From positions 40,781 to 104,780 of the forward strand of contig CAZDCD010000015.1 in assembly GCA_964503885.1 (NCBI GenBank): a stretch of 64,000 bases of DNA, in the 5' to 3' direction. The position numbers and the translations under genes were made by a program. Below are positions 18,332 through 26,498 of the stretch, one piece after another. The notes under the pieces were generated by a model. It was not told the DNA's origin, did no database searches, and saw nothing but the letters and a program-made list of their open reading frames with translations. The stretch comes from CAZDCD01 sp964503885 (GTDB taxonomy: Bacteria; Bacteroidota; Bacteroidia; Bacteroidales; UBA10428). Positions within the stretch are counted from its first letter, which is position 1. Each line of letters begins with the position of its first letter.

Positions 18332-19303
18332 ATGAGAAAAATTTATGCAATCGGGGAAACAGTATTGGATATTCTTTTTAAAAACCATATGCCCTTTACG
18401 GCAAAAGCAGGAGGAGCATGCCTGAACAGTGCAGTTACATTGGGAAGGCTGGGGCTGCCTGTTTATTTCATCGGTGAATACGGACTGGATGAGGTCGGGA
18501 ATTTTATTGACCTTTTCCTGAAAGAAAACAGTGTGATTACTGATTACGTGTATAGGTACTATGATGGAAAATCTGCACTTGCCCTCGCTTTTCTAAACGA
18601 ATACAGTGATGCCAGCTATGATTTTTATAAGATCTATCCTCAGAAAAGACTGAACATCAATTTTCCCGAAATACAGGAAAATGATATCGTTCTTTTCGGT
18701 TCGATGTACGCCATCACCTATGAAGTCAGGTACAAGCTCATGGAATTTATCAAACAAGCCAATAAAAGAAAAGCTATCGTAATTTATGATCCCAATTTCA
18801 GAAAAATCCAGCTTCATGAGCTGCAAAACCTGAAACCGCTGATCATTGACAACATCAAACATGCCGATATCTTACGCGGTTCGAACGAAGATTTTTCATT
18901 TATTTTCGGTGCAAACAATGCCGATGAAACCTACGAATCGGTAATTAAACTTGTACCCAATTTACTTTATACCGCAAGCAGAAAGGGTGTGTACCTCAAA
19001 ACACCCCACTTTTCGGCTGATTTTGATGTAAAACTGATTGAACCGAAGAGCACCATCGGTGCCGGAGACAGTTTCAATGCCGGTATTGTATATTCTCTTT
19101 ATAAGCAAAAGATACAATATAAAGATCTTGAGAACATCAACAAAGAATCATGGGAACAACTCGTGAATACAGCAGTGGAATTCGCCACACATGTTTGCCT
19201 GAACTATGATAACTATATTTCAAAAGAATTTGCCAAACACTACCTGCTGAATGATCAGCCAACACCTCCCCAAAAGCCGGGAAACGAAGTAACATCCGGA
19301 TAA
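18332..19303 (+). CDS. PfkB-family carbohydrate kinase
   Basis: The 323-residue protein has the N-terminal GGACLNSAVTLGRLGLPVYFIG segment split over residues 30-52, and the catalytic TIGAGDSFNAGI motif at about residues 242-253, where the Asp is the base that activates the substrate hydroxyl. The family phosphorylates sugars such as fructose, ribose or 2-keto-3-deoxygluconate. It begins 18 bases after the SIS gene and completes the GH94-SIS-PfkB set. A C-terminal extension of about 20 Pro-rich residues looks disordered. The substrate is unknown; fructokinase is one plausible role. Confidence 0.87.
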   Translation: MRKIYAIGETVLDILFKNHMPFTAKAGGACLNSAVTLGRLGLPVYFIGEYGLDEVGNFIDLFLKENSVITDYVYRYYDGKSALALAFLNEYSDASYDFYKIYPQKRLNINFPEIQENDIVLFGSMYAITYEVRYKLMEFIKQANKRKAIVIYDPNFRKIQLHELQNLKPLIIDNIKHADILRGSNEDFSFIFGANNADETYESVIKLVPNLLYTASRKGVYLKTPHFSADFDVKLIEPKSTIGAGDSFNAGIVYSLYKQKIQYKDLENINKESWEQLVNTAVEFATHVCLNYDNYISKEFAKHYLLNDQPTPPQKPGNEVTSG

Positions 19304-19836
19304 AAATACACCCCTTGCAGTCGCGATGTCTTTTTCCCTACTCCGGCATATAAAAGACAATAATAATGATGAATGAACTTATGTTGGTCATCGACCATAA
19401 TCATTCCAGTGGCCTCCGGTAGCATCAATTTATTATACCTGTAGTTACACTGATCCGATATGGAACTGGTTGCATCTGGTTATCACTTGATCCACAAGTA
19501 ACAGTACCTTAAAATTGAATATCGCATTCCTGGTCTTCACAGCTATTGCCTGTTTTTACACTTTCCGGCTTATCGCAATTTTGTCCATCTTCCCAGCATT
19601 CCTTTGTTTCTTATCAGCGAATACTTTTGAATATCCGGATTTGTCTTACTGCAGATGCTGCAAATATATTATTGCATATCCGGCATGCAATTCCTTTGCT
19701 AAAATGAAGAACAGGGACGGCCGAAAAATTGCGGTAAACTTTCAAATTTTCAGTATTTAATCCAAAATTCTTTTAGTATTAATCAATATGTGATATGGGG
19801 TAAGTTTCACTATTTTTATTTTTTTTAATCATTAAC

Positions 19837-19852
19837 CCCATTTTTAAATGGG
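19837..19852. promoter_or_regulatory. Inverted repeat CCCATTT-TT-AAATGGG, possible operator
   Basis: Perfect seven-base arms with a two-base centre lie 115 bases before the porin start and 71 bases before the -7 box. It could be an operator or activator site for nitrogen control. The related word ATGGGGTA occurs on both sides (near 19795 and 19900). Confidence 0.35.
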
Positions 19853-19922
19853 TCTATGATCTTATTTTATATTTTAATTAAATTTATACATATATTATTA
19901 TGGGGTATTAAAAATTTTATTA

Positions 19923-19930
19923 TATATTTG
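19923..19930 (+). promoter_or_regulatory. Candidate -7 box TATATTTG
   Basis: Exact TAnnTTTG match 37 bases upstream of the porin-like gene. No clear -33 TTTG, so the promoter may need an activator. Confidence 0.42.
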
Positions 19931-19966
19931 TAGTGTCAATCAATTAATAATTTAAATTTTATTCGT

Positions 19967-20650
19967 ATGAAAATTTACAGTATCCTTTCAATGAGCATGG
20001 TTGCACTATTTCTGATTGCGGCAACCAGAGTAAAAGCACAGGAAGAAGAAACCGGTCCGAGTTTTAACACGGGCGCTGACGTTGTCAGCAATTACATCTG
20101 GCGTGGCACCAAGTTCGGAGTTGGTCCTGCCATTCAACCATCGGTGAGCTTTACAGCCGGTAATTTTGAAATCGGGGCATGGGGTTCTTACTGTTTCACG
20201 TCGTCTGAAGCAGCAGAAGCTGACCTTTATGCATCGTACTCATTTCCGTTCGGTCTAAGCCTGGGGGTCACCGATTACTACTATCCCGGTCTGATGTATT
20301 TCGACTATTCGGATACCACAGGAAGCCACGCGTTTGAAATAAACGCAGGTTTTGCAGTCGGGGGACTGAGCCTGAGCGCAAATTACATCCTGAACGAAGC
20401 AGGGGGAGCTGCTTCAGCGGGTGGTGATAAGTATTTTGAAGCCGGTTACGATTTCACATCGTTTAACATCTTTGTTGGTGCAGGTGATGGATGGCATACT
20501 TCAGACGGTGAGTTTAATGTCTGCAATATAGGCATTGGTACCAGCAAGGAGATTGCCATTAATGATAAATTTTCGATCCCGGTGAGCGGCTCGGTAATCC
20601 TGAATCCCGATAAGGAACAGCTCTATGTGGTCGTGGGCTTTTCATTCTAG
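19967..20650 (+). CDS. TorF-family-like putative outer-membrane porin
   Basis: The 227-residue protein has a signal peptide ending near RVKAQ (residue about 25), then short alternating beta-strand patterns throughout (for example GADVVSNYIWRGTKFG, near 33-48) and a C-terminal aromatic residue in GFSF, as in beta-barrel outer-membrane proteins. The start of the mature chain resembles TorF/gcw_chp proteins. It is followed after 86 bases by PII and AmtB genes, so it may form the outer-membrane pore for ammonium or another nitrogen source. That role is inferred from position alone. Confidence 0.78.
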   Translation: MKIYSILSMSMVALFLIAATRVKAQEEETGPSFNTGADVVSNYIWRGTKFGVGPAIQPSVSFTAGNFEIGAWGSYCFTSSEAAEADLYASYSFPFGLSLGVTDYYYPGLMYFDYSDTTGSHAFEINAGFAVGGLSLSANYILNEAGGAASAGGDKYFEAGYDFTSFNIFVGAGDGWHTSDGEFNVCNIGIGTSKEIAINDKFSIPVSGSVILNPDKEQLYVVVGFSF

Positions 20651-20736
20651 AAATCAATTCTTGATGGCCGAGCGGTATTTATTCTGGTAAATACCGTCAG
20701 AAAAAATAGTGAATAACCTTCAAATCAATCACGAAT

Positions 20737-21090
20737 ATGAAAAAAATCGAAGCTATAATACGGAAAACCAGGTTCAACGAGGTAAAAGAAGCCTTGAATG
20801 AAGCCGGTATTGAATTCTTTTCCTTCTGGGAAGTCCGTGGAGTAGGTAAAGCACGTCAGGAACGTGTTTACCGCGGAGTTGTGTATGATACCAGTACGAT
20901 TGAACGGATGCTGATATCGATCTACTGTCGTGAAAAGTACGTAGATCCCGCTGTTAACGCCATTTTAAAGGCGGCAAAGACCGGAGCAATAGGTGACGGA
21001 AAGATATTTATTTCAGATATCAATGATGCCTACCGCATCCGGACTGCAGAAAAAGGAGATAAATCTCTCTATATCGAAGGAGAGGAATAA
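20737..21090 (+). CDS. PII family nitrogen regulator (GlnB/GlnK)
   Basis: The 117-residue protein has the PII pattern: N-terminal KKIEAIIRKTRFNEVKEAL, a T-loop region VRGVGKARQ...YRGVVY with the Tyr at the position that is uridylylated in proteobacteria, and the C-terminal GAIGDGKIFI nucleotide-binding signature (about residues 84-93). The T-loop is slightly shorter and its YRGVVYDTS differs from the common YRGAEY. PII senses ATP/ADP and 2-oxoglutarate and plugs AmtB when nitrogen is plentiful. amtB lies 33 bases downstream, the usual pairing, so GlnK-type control of ammonium uptake is likely. Confidence 0.93.
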   Translation: MKKIEAIIRKTRFNEVKEALNEAGIEFFSFWEVRGVGKARQERVYRGVVYDTSTIERMLISIYCREKYVDPAVNAILKAAKTGAIGDGKIFISDINDAYRIRTAEKGDKSLYIEGEE

Positions 21091-21123
21091 TCTGGTATTA
21101 AGTAACATTTAAAATCTAAAAAA

Positions 21124-22395
21124 ATGGATGAAGCAATAACCAAAATAACTGAGATCTCCGGTTCACTGCAGGGAATCTCTGTATCAATTGATACCATATG
21201 GGTACTCATAACTGCCGCACTTGTATTCTTTATGCAGGCAGGTTTCGCTATGGTGGAAGCGGGTTTTACCCGGTCGAAAAATACGGCCAATATCCTCATG
21301 AAGAACCTGATGGATTTTTCATTCGGTTCAATCTTTTTCTGGGCTATAGGGTTCACATTAATGTTCGGCAGCGATATAGCCGGTATAATCGGTAAACCCA
21401 GCTTGTTTTTTACAAGTAACGCCATTAATGGATTACCTGATTATGCAAGCCTGATCTTCCAGACGGTTTTTGCTGCAACAGCAGCAACAATTGTTTCCGG
21501 TGCAATGGCAGAACGAACCAAGTTTTCTGCTTATGTTATATATAGTATATTGATTTCACTGGTCATTTATCCGATATCCGGTCACTGGGTATGGGGCGGC
21601 GGGTGGTTATCGAGCCTTGGTTTTCATGATTTTGCCGGATCAACCGTTGTTCATTCGGTTGGTGGATGGATAGGCCTGGCAGGCGCAATTATGCTGGGGC
21701 CGCGCGTCGGAAAATACACCAAGGGAAAAGCCAATGCAATTCCCGGACATAACCTTACTTATGGAACTTTGGGTGTATTCATTCTCTGGTTCGGATGGTT
21801 CGGGTTCAACCCCGGATCACAGCTGGCGGCATCAGGCAATGACAATGCTGTGGCCATCTCCAGAATATTCATTACAACTAACCTGGCTGCTGCAGCAGGG
21901 GCAGTATCGGCAATGTGCATAGCATGGCTCAGGTTCAAAAGACCATCGTTAAGTTTATCTTTGAACGGCGCATTGGCCGGTCTGGTGGCAATAACTGCCC
22001 CCTGTGCGGTTGTAAGTCCCTCAGGGGCAGTTATTATCGGATTGCTTGCCGGTATTCTCCTTGTCTTCAGTGTTGAATTCATTGACCAGGTGCTTAAGAT
22101 CGATGATCCTGTGGGTGCAGTATCTGTTCATGGGGTTAACGGTGCTTTCGGAACATTGGCTGTAGGCCTGTTTTCAACCAGTAAAGATGTAGGCCTTGGA
22201 TTATTCTATGGCGGTGGTTTTAAACAGCTGGGCATCCAGGCAACAGGAGTGGTTACAATCGGATTGTGGGCATTCTGTATGGGAATGCTGTTATTCGGCA
22301 TTATCAAGGCATTACACGGACTCAGGGTTGAGAAGGTCATTGAAGAAGAAGGTCTTGATGTATACGAACACGGTGAAAATGCATACAATATATAA
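21124..22395 (+). CDS. amtB: Ammonium transporter AmtB
   Basis: The 423-residue protein has about eleven membrane spans and the Amt signatures: AMVEAGFTRSKNTANI near 42-57, HDFAGSTVVHSVGG near 168-181 and VSVHGVNGAFGTLA near 333-346. His177 and His336 form the twin-His pair of the pore. It starts with a moderately long non-membrane N terminus without a clear signal peptide. Coupled to PII upstream and ended by a strong bidirectional terminator. Ammonium uptake at the inner membrane is well supported. Confidence 0.96.
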   Translation: MDEAITKITEISGSLQGISVSIDTIWVLITAALVFFMQAGFAMVEAGFTRSKNTANILMKNLMDFSFGSIFFWAIGFTLMFGSDIAGIIGKPSLFFTSNAINGLPDYASLIFQTVFAATAATIVSGAMAERTKFSAYVIYSILISLVIYPISGHWVWGGGWLSSLGFHDFAGSTVVHSVGGWIGLAGAIMLGPRVGKYTKGKANAIPGHNLTYGTLGVFILWFGWFGFNPGSQLAASGNDNAVAISRIFITTNLAAAAGAVSAMCIAWLRFKRPSLSLSLNGALAGLVAITAPCAVVSPSGAVIIGLLAGILLVFSVEFIDQVLKIDDPVGAVSVHGVNGAFGTLAVGLFSTSKDVGLGLFYGGGFKQLGIQATGVVTIGLWAFCMGMLLFGIIKALHGLRVEKVIEEEGLDVYEHGENAYNI

Positions 22396-22430
22396 TCCTG
22401 CTGTGTTTTTCCTCAATTTGTGCCAACGAA

Positions 22431-22458
22431 AAAGTCCCGGGTTTCCGGGACTTTTTTT
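22431..22458. terminator. Bidirectional intrinsic terminator between amtB and trpB
   Basis: Stem AAAGTCCCGG / CCGGGACTTT with a four-base loop; a run of T follows on the plus strand and a run of A precedes it, so it can stop transcription from both convergent genes. Confidence 0.92.
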
Positions 22459-22472
22459 TATGTTTCAACCTG

Positions 22473-23846
22473 TTATTTTGTAGCCTGCGGTTTCGGATAA
22501 TCTTTGATCGCTTCAAGATTCTTGGCAATGACCTCTTCGGGCAGGTCATAGTTTTCAAGCTGTCCGGTGAGGTATTTGTCATAACCGGTCAGATCCAATA
22601 AGCCGTGTCCGCTGAAATTAAAGAGGATCACTTTCTCCTTTCTTTCTTCTTTTGCCTTTTTTGCTTCCTGGATGGCAGCAGCGATGGCATGTGTAGTTTC
22701 CGGGGCGGGAATGATTCCTTCGGTCTTGGCAAACAGGATACCGGCCTCATAGCATTCGAGCTGGTGAATTGCCCTGGGGGAAATTAACCCCTCTACCGCA
22801 GCCTTGCTGACAAGAGGAGCCATACCATGATACCTCAGGCCTCCTGCATGGATCGGGGGAGGAACAAATGCATGTCCCAGCGAATGCATGGCGACAAGCG
22901 GTGTCATTTTTGCGGTATCTCCATGGTCATATACATAGGGTGCCCTGGTAAGCGTCGGACACGAAGCCGGTTCTACCGGAATAATTTCAATGGAAGCCCC
23001 GTTGATCTTATCGTAAACAAAAGGAAACGAAAGACCGGCAAAGTTGCTTCCCCCGCCCGCGCAGGCAATAACAATATCCGGCTTTTTTATACCTGCTTTT
23101 TCTAATTGTTTTTTGGCTTCCAACCCTATTATGGTCTGATGCATCATCACATGATTTAGCACCGAACCCAGTGAATACCGTGTTTGTCCGCTTTTATCCG
23201 TAACTGCCGCTTCGATAGCCTCACTGATGGCTATACCCAGACTTCCAGGGGTATCAGGAAATTGCTCCAGGATACTTCTGCCTGCCTGGGTTTCTGTGCT
23301 CGGGCTTGCCACACAGGTGGCCCCCCAGGTCTGCATCATCAGTTTTCTGTACGGTTTCTGATCAAAGCTGACCCTCACCATAAAGACTTTGCATTCGAGC
23401 CCGATAAGTGAACAGGCAAATGCAAGCGCACTACCCCACTGCCCTGCACCAGTTTCGGTAGACAGTCTTTTAATCCCAAACTCTTTATTATACCATGCCT
23501 GAGCCACAGCGGTGTTGGGCTTATGGCTGCCGGCCGGCGACAAGCTTTCGTTTTTGTAAAATATCCTGGCCGGTGTGTCCAGGGCTTCCTCAAGGTTATA
23601 CGCCCGATGCAGCGGAGAGGGCCTCCAACGCGTTAAAATATCCAATATCCCTTCCGGAATGTCAATCCACCTCTGCGTACTGTATTCCTGTTCAACAAGA
23701 TTCATAGGAAAAACCGGTCCCCAGGCTTCGGGAGGGACAGGCCCATCGGGACTCATAAAGGGCTCAACCTTAATGTCGGCAGCCAGGTTATACCACTTCC
23801 TTGGCATTTCATCCTCAGTGAGGTAAATTTTGCGAATTCTGGTCAT
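22473..23846 (-). CDS. trpB: Tryptophan synthase beta chain, TrpB2 type
   Basis: The 457-residue protein is longer than classical TrpB (about 400) and has the TrpB2 features: an N-terminal extension (PRKWYNLAADI), RWRPSPLHRAYNLEEAL near 73-89, the PLP Lys in GSHKPNTA near 105-112, and CAGGGSNFAG near 265-274 for phosphate binding. TrpB2 joins indole to serine; some act without TrpA. It stands alone, without other trp genes beside it. The upstream region contains a leader peptide and competing hairpins, so expression is probably controlled by attenuation in response to charged tRNA-Trp. Confidence 0.93.
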   Translation of the reverse strand: MTRIRKIYLTEDEMPRKWYNLAADIKVEPFMSPDGPVPPEAWGPVFPMNLVEQEYSTQRWIDIPEGILDILTRWRPSPLHRAYNLEEALDTPARIFYKNESLSPAGSHKPNTAVAQAWYNKEFGIKRLSTETGAGQWGSALAFACSLIGLECKVFMVRVSFDQKPYRKLMMQTWGATCVASPSTETQAGRSILEQFPDTPGSLGIAISEAIEAAVTDKSGQTRYSLGSVLNHVMMHQTIIGLEAKKQLEKAGIKKPDIVIACAGGGSNFAGLSFPFVYDKINGASIEIIPVEPASCPTLTRAPYVYDHGDTAKMTPLVAMHSLGHAFVPPPIHAGGLRYHGMAPLVSKAAVEGLISPRAIHQLECYEAGILFAKTEGIIPAPETTHAIAAAIQEAKKAKEERKEKVILFNFSGHGLLDLTGYDKYLTGQLENYDLPEEVIAKNLEAIKDYPKPQATK

Positions 23847-23873
23847 CGTTATTTTGTTTTAGGTTTATGTTAT

Positions 23874-23903
23874 AAAAAAAGGCATGTTGCAACAACATGC
23901 CTT
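23874..23903 (-). terminator. Attenuator terminator hairpin in the trpB leader
   Basis: On the minus strand an 11-base-pair stem AAGGCATGTTG / CAACATGCCTT with a three-base loop is followed directly by seven T, 27 bases before the trpB start codon. Its position before the gene and the alternative pairing partners upstream mark it as a conditional terminator. Confidence 0.85.
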
Positions 23904-23948
23904 ATAAATATTCTGATGTACAACATGTTGTTGTTTACAGGCAACAAC
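23890..23948 (-). promoter_or_regulatory. Mutually exclusive hairpin segments of a trp attenuator
   Basis: Minus-strand RNA segments: 1 = 23942-23948 (GTTGTTG), 2 = 23924-23933 (CAACAACATG), 3 = 23890-23899 (CATGTTGTTG), 4 = the right arm of the terminator. Segment 1 pairs with the first seven bases of segment 2 (23927-23933). Segment 2 pairs perfectly over ten bases with segment 3, and segment 3 forms part of the terminator with segment 4. This is the layout of ribosome-mediated attenuation. Pairings are read directly; function is inferred. Confidence 0.7.
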
Positions 23949-23994
23949 AGAAGTACCAATACAATGTCGCTCTACTAAATTGGAAATTAAACAC
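23935..23994 (-). CDS. Candidate trp leader peptide, 19 residues with Tyr-Trp-Tyr-Phe
   Basis: A GTG-started frame of 19 codons plus TAA encodes MFNFQFSRATLYWYFCCCL. The Trp codon (23956-23958) lies 7 bases before hairpin segment 1, and the three Cys codons form that segment itself. A ribosome stalled at Trp for lack of charged tRNA would cover segment 1 and free segment 2 to block the terminator. Only one Trp codon is present, but it sits among other aromatic residues. The GTG start without an ATG and the single Trp are the weak points. Confidence 0.55.
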   Translation of the reverse strand: MFNFQFSRATLYWYFCCCL

Positions 23995-24010
23995 CTATTG
24001 TTGTTTCCCA

Positions 24011-24018
24011 CAAATATA
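24011..24018 (-). promoter_or_regulatory. Candidate -7 box TATATTTG for trpB leader
   Basis: Minus-strand TATATTTG is an exact TAnnTTTG match and would start transcription at about 24005, just before the leader-peptide GTG at 23994. The -33 element is not evident. It agrees well with a leader RNA of about 160 bases. Confidence 0.45.
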
Positions 24019-24183
24019 ATTATTCCTGACATAAATCCCATTTCCTGCATTAATTTGAATTCAATTTAAATAATTATGCAGGAAACATGGAGACCGATTT
24101 ATCCCCGAATGCCCAGGGCAATGCTTACCTGCATGCAGGCGGTATAGCATACCCTTTTATAAAGAAGTTCGTATTTTTGCGAT

Positions 24184-24666
24184 ATGAAATGCAACATCAG
24201 GATGCTGCAGGATCATGAACTGTATTTCCTGCGGGAAATGCTCTATGCGGCAATATTTATACGCTCGGATTCAGGTCCGTTGCCGGAATCAATAGTCGAC
24301 CGGCCCGAATTGTCGAAATATTACAGGAACTGGGGACGAATGGGAGATATAGCATTTGTGGCAGATGTCAGGGATAACCTTGCAGGTGCTGCCTGGTGCA
24401 GGTTATTCGACGAACCGGATCCCGGGTATGGTTTTATTTCTGATACAATTCCTGAAATCAGCATGGCTGTGAAGCCCGAATACCGGAATATAGGGGTCGG
24501 AAGCTGGCTGCTTGACTGCCTTTGTGATGAGGCGCGGAAACAGCACATTCATTTTCTGTCACTGAATGTGGATAAGCTGAACCCTGCCCTGAACTTATAT
24601 CTCAGGAAAGGATTTGAAGCCGTAAAAGAAGGCGGCACTTCAATTACTATGAAAAAAGCGTTATAA
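24184..24666 (+). CDS. GNAT family N-acetyltransferase
   Basis: The 160-residue protein shows a GNAT layout: beta-4 segment ISMAVKPEYRNIGVGSWLLDCL (split, residues about 97-118) with the acetyl-CoA pyrophosphate loop RNIGVG, followed by LSLNVDKLNPALNLYLRKGFE near 122-144, the typical motif B. It transfers an acetyl group from acetyl-CoA to an amine; the acceptor is unknown. It is divergent from trpB and stands as a single gene, with the start 337 bases from the trpB start. Confidence 0.85.
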   Translation: MKCNIRMLQDHELYFLREMLYAAIFIRSDSGPLPESIVDRPELSKYYRNWGRMGDIAFVADVRDNLAGAAWCRLFDEPDPGYGFISDTIPEISMAVKPEYRNIGVGSWLLDCLCDEARKQHIHFLSLNVDKLNPALNLYLRKGFEAVKEGGTSITMKKAL

Positions 24667-24699
24667 AAAGGGGTACTTGTCTGATAGCAAGGCACAAAT

Positions 24700-25205
24700 C
24701 TATTCCTGAATCGAATACACCATCAACACATTTCCGTGCCTGATGTAAAGTATTTTGTCGCTTATTACCGGATGAGCCCTGAAAGGTCATTCTCCCCGCG
24801 CTTTTGTCCAGGGCGACCATGGTTGTTCTGGATCCGCCCGGTGTATATATTACTTTGTCGTCAACGATTAAAAGCGATACACAAATACCCCATTCACCAT
24901 GTTTTCCTTCGAAATGTTTAAAGGCCTCCATCCCCCAGATTTGTTTACCGTTTGCCGCATCGATATATGAAATCTCTCCTTGTCCGCTTAACACATACAC
25001 ACGGTCATTTTCGACTGTAGGCGTGCATCTCGATTCCGCAAACGACTTATTCCAGGACCTCCCGTATGGAACCTGCCAGATTATCTTTCCTCCATATCGA
25101 AGGCAGAGAGATAATCAAGTGTATCGATCATCCCAGATAAAAGGCTTAGGGACAGATTGCATATTATTTCCTTGCCCTGGTTTGCATAGACCAGACCAAA
25201 CTTTT
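24700..25205 (-). pseudogene. Decayed PQQ-like beta-propeller protein gene
   Basis: Three pieces in different frames read as one BamB/quinoprotein-type propeller. Upstream is SGMIDTLDYLSAFDM (near 25110-25155). After a frameshift come YGGKIIWQVPYGR, VENDRVYVLSGQGEISYID, GKQIWGMEAF and TPGGSRTTMVALDKSAG (to about 24800). After another shift with loss of several blades comes the C terminus AHPVISDKILYIRHGNVLMV ending at a TAG at 24700-24702. The N-terminal part is missing. Two frame changes and an internal deletion make it non-functional. Intact relatives are exported proteins of unknown role in Bacteroidota and Planctomycetes. Confidence 0.7.
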
Positions 25206-25617
25206 AAATAATGTGAGTTTCATTACTGACGGATTTAAAGGTTATCTTATGAAAATCTTCAGTAACGCTCAATCTTTTAGAATTTTCCATCACTTAATCT
25301 TATCCTTTTCTCCTTGGATGAGAAAAGGATCAATCCCGATTTAGAACTTGTAAGGTTTTGAAAACCAAAACATACAGGGTTCTTTATCGGGACAAGGCAA
25401 AAGAACTATTCTCACGACCGAAGGGAGTAATCAAGGCAAAACGATGGCGTTGCGTAAATGTCCATTAATTAAATTTTTTTCAAACAGAGAAAATGACTAA
25501 TATAATGGAATATAAACAGTTGTAAATTTTTATTTAACTCAAAGAAATCAGGTATTTCTTCTAGCATGATTAAAAAAAATTCATTTACGTCAGATTCTTC
25601 ATATTCTTCCAGAAAGA
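25206..25617. other. Intergenic region with degenerate Bacteroidota spacer sequence
   Basis: No gene seen. The CTTTTCTCCTTGGATGAG... and TCAAGGCAAAACGATG words around 25310-25450 have a weak counterpart at 33355-33450 (GGATCAAAGAAAATCAAGGC... AAAACGATG), suggesting an old dispersed non-coding repeat. Confidence 0.4.
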
Positions 25618-26496
25618 TTATTCTTTGCTCCCTATTTCTTTGACAATTTGTTTGAGAAATTCCCTGAAGGGCACGGCAAATTCATGGCGTTTCAGCGCAA
25701 ATTCCACGGTTGTTTTCAGAAAATCGAGTTTATTACCGATATCGTAACGTTTGCCTTCAATGGTCTGGGCAATCATATTTTCGCTTTTCATCAATAGCCG
25801 CAGTGCATCGGTGAGCTGAATTTCGTTTCCCTTACCTCTGGGTGTTTTTTCCAGGGCACCGAAAATCTCGGGAGTAAGGATATACCTGCCTGCAATAGCC
25901 AGATTCGAAGGCGCCTGCTTTACCGATGGTTTTTCGATCAGCTCGTTGAGTTGCATCAGCTTATCGCTTATTTTTTGTCCCCCGACAATACCATACCTCG
26001 ATACTTTTTCCATCGGAACTGTTTCAACGGCAATTACCGTTTGCCTGTATTGTTCGTATGTGTCAATCAATTGTTGTGTAACGGGGATTACAGAATCGAT
26101 GATCGTATCGCCCAGCAGCACCGCAAACGGCTCATTACCGCAGTGAAAGCGTGCATGATATATCGCATCTCCCAATCCATTTAACTCTTTCTGCCTGATA
26201 AAGTGAATGTTCGCCATCTCTTCGATATGCCTGAGCTGGGTATATATTACTTCATCTTCTTTCTCCTGAATCCGGGTTTCGAGCTCAATATTCCGGTCGA
26301 AATGGTCTTCGATCGATCGTTTTCCCTTACCGGAAATAATAAGGATATCCTCAATACCAGCATCCACACACTCCTGAACGACATACTGTATAACGGGCGT
26401 ATCAATAATCGGAAGCATTTCTTTTGGCTGGGCTTTCGTCGCCGGCAGGAAGCGTGTGCCAAAGCCTGCAGCCGGAATAACCGCTTTTTTAACCAT
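25618..26496 (-). CDS. galU: UTP-sugar-1-phosphate uridylyltransferase, GalU type
   Basis: The 292-residue protein has the nucleotidyltransferase start KAVIPAAGFGTRFLPATKA with the G-x-G-T-R-F motif and downstream Lys, VLLGDTIID near 128-136 (Mg/UTP-binding Asp), and NELIEKPSVKQAPSNLAIAG split near 187-206, as in bacterial GalU (about 300 residues). GalU makes UDP-glucose from UTP and glucose 1-phosphate. Here it starts 2 bases after the stop of a glucuronokinase-like GHMP kinase gene, so the pair is translationally coupled and the natural substrate could instead be glucuronic acid 1-phosphate. That substrate shift is inferred from the pairing only. Confidence 0.92.
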   Translation of the reverse strand: MVKKAVIPAAGFGTRFLPATKAQPKEMLPIIDTPVIQYVVQECVDAGIEDILIISGKGKRSIEDHFDRNIELETRIQEKEDEVIYTQLRHIEEMANIHFIRQKELNGLGDAIYHARFHCGNEPFAVLLGDTIIDSVIPVTQQLIDTYEQYRQTVIAVETVPMEKVSRYGIVGGQKISDKLMQLNELIEKPSVKQAPSNLAIAGRYILTPEIFGALEKTPRGKGNEIQLTDALRLLMKSENMIAQTIEGKRYDIGNKLDFLKTTVEFALKRHEFAVPFREFLKQIVKEIGSKE

Positions 26497-26498
26497 AA

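Larger units (their letters stand above)
19304..19966. other. Intergenic region upstream of the nitrogen locus
   Basis: No convincing gene. An 81-codon frame at 19515-19760 is hydrophobic but lacks a family and a good start context. The last 170 bases are extremely A+T-rich and carry an inverted repeat (19837-19852) and a TATATTTG box (19923-19930) before the porin-PII-AmtB genes. Confidence 0.45.

Noticed and set aside
19515..19760. 81-codon plus-strand frame in the spacer before the porin gene
   Set aside because: No start context, family or conserved motif; Cys/Phe-rich product typical of random A+T-rich sequence.
23865..24050. 61-codon minus-strand frame considered as the trpB leader peptide
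   Set aside because: It has no Trp codon, starts upstream of the candidate promoter and runs through the terminator hairpin; the 19-codon GTG frame with Tyr-Trp-Tyr-Phe fits attenuation better.
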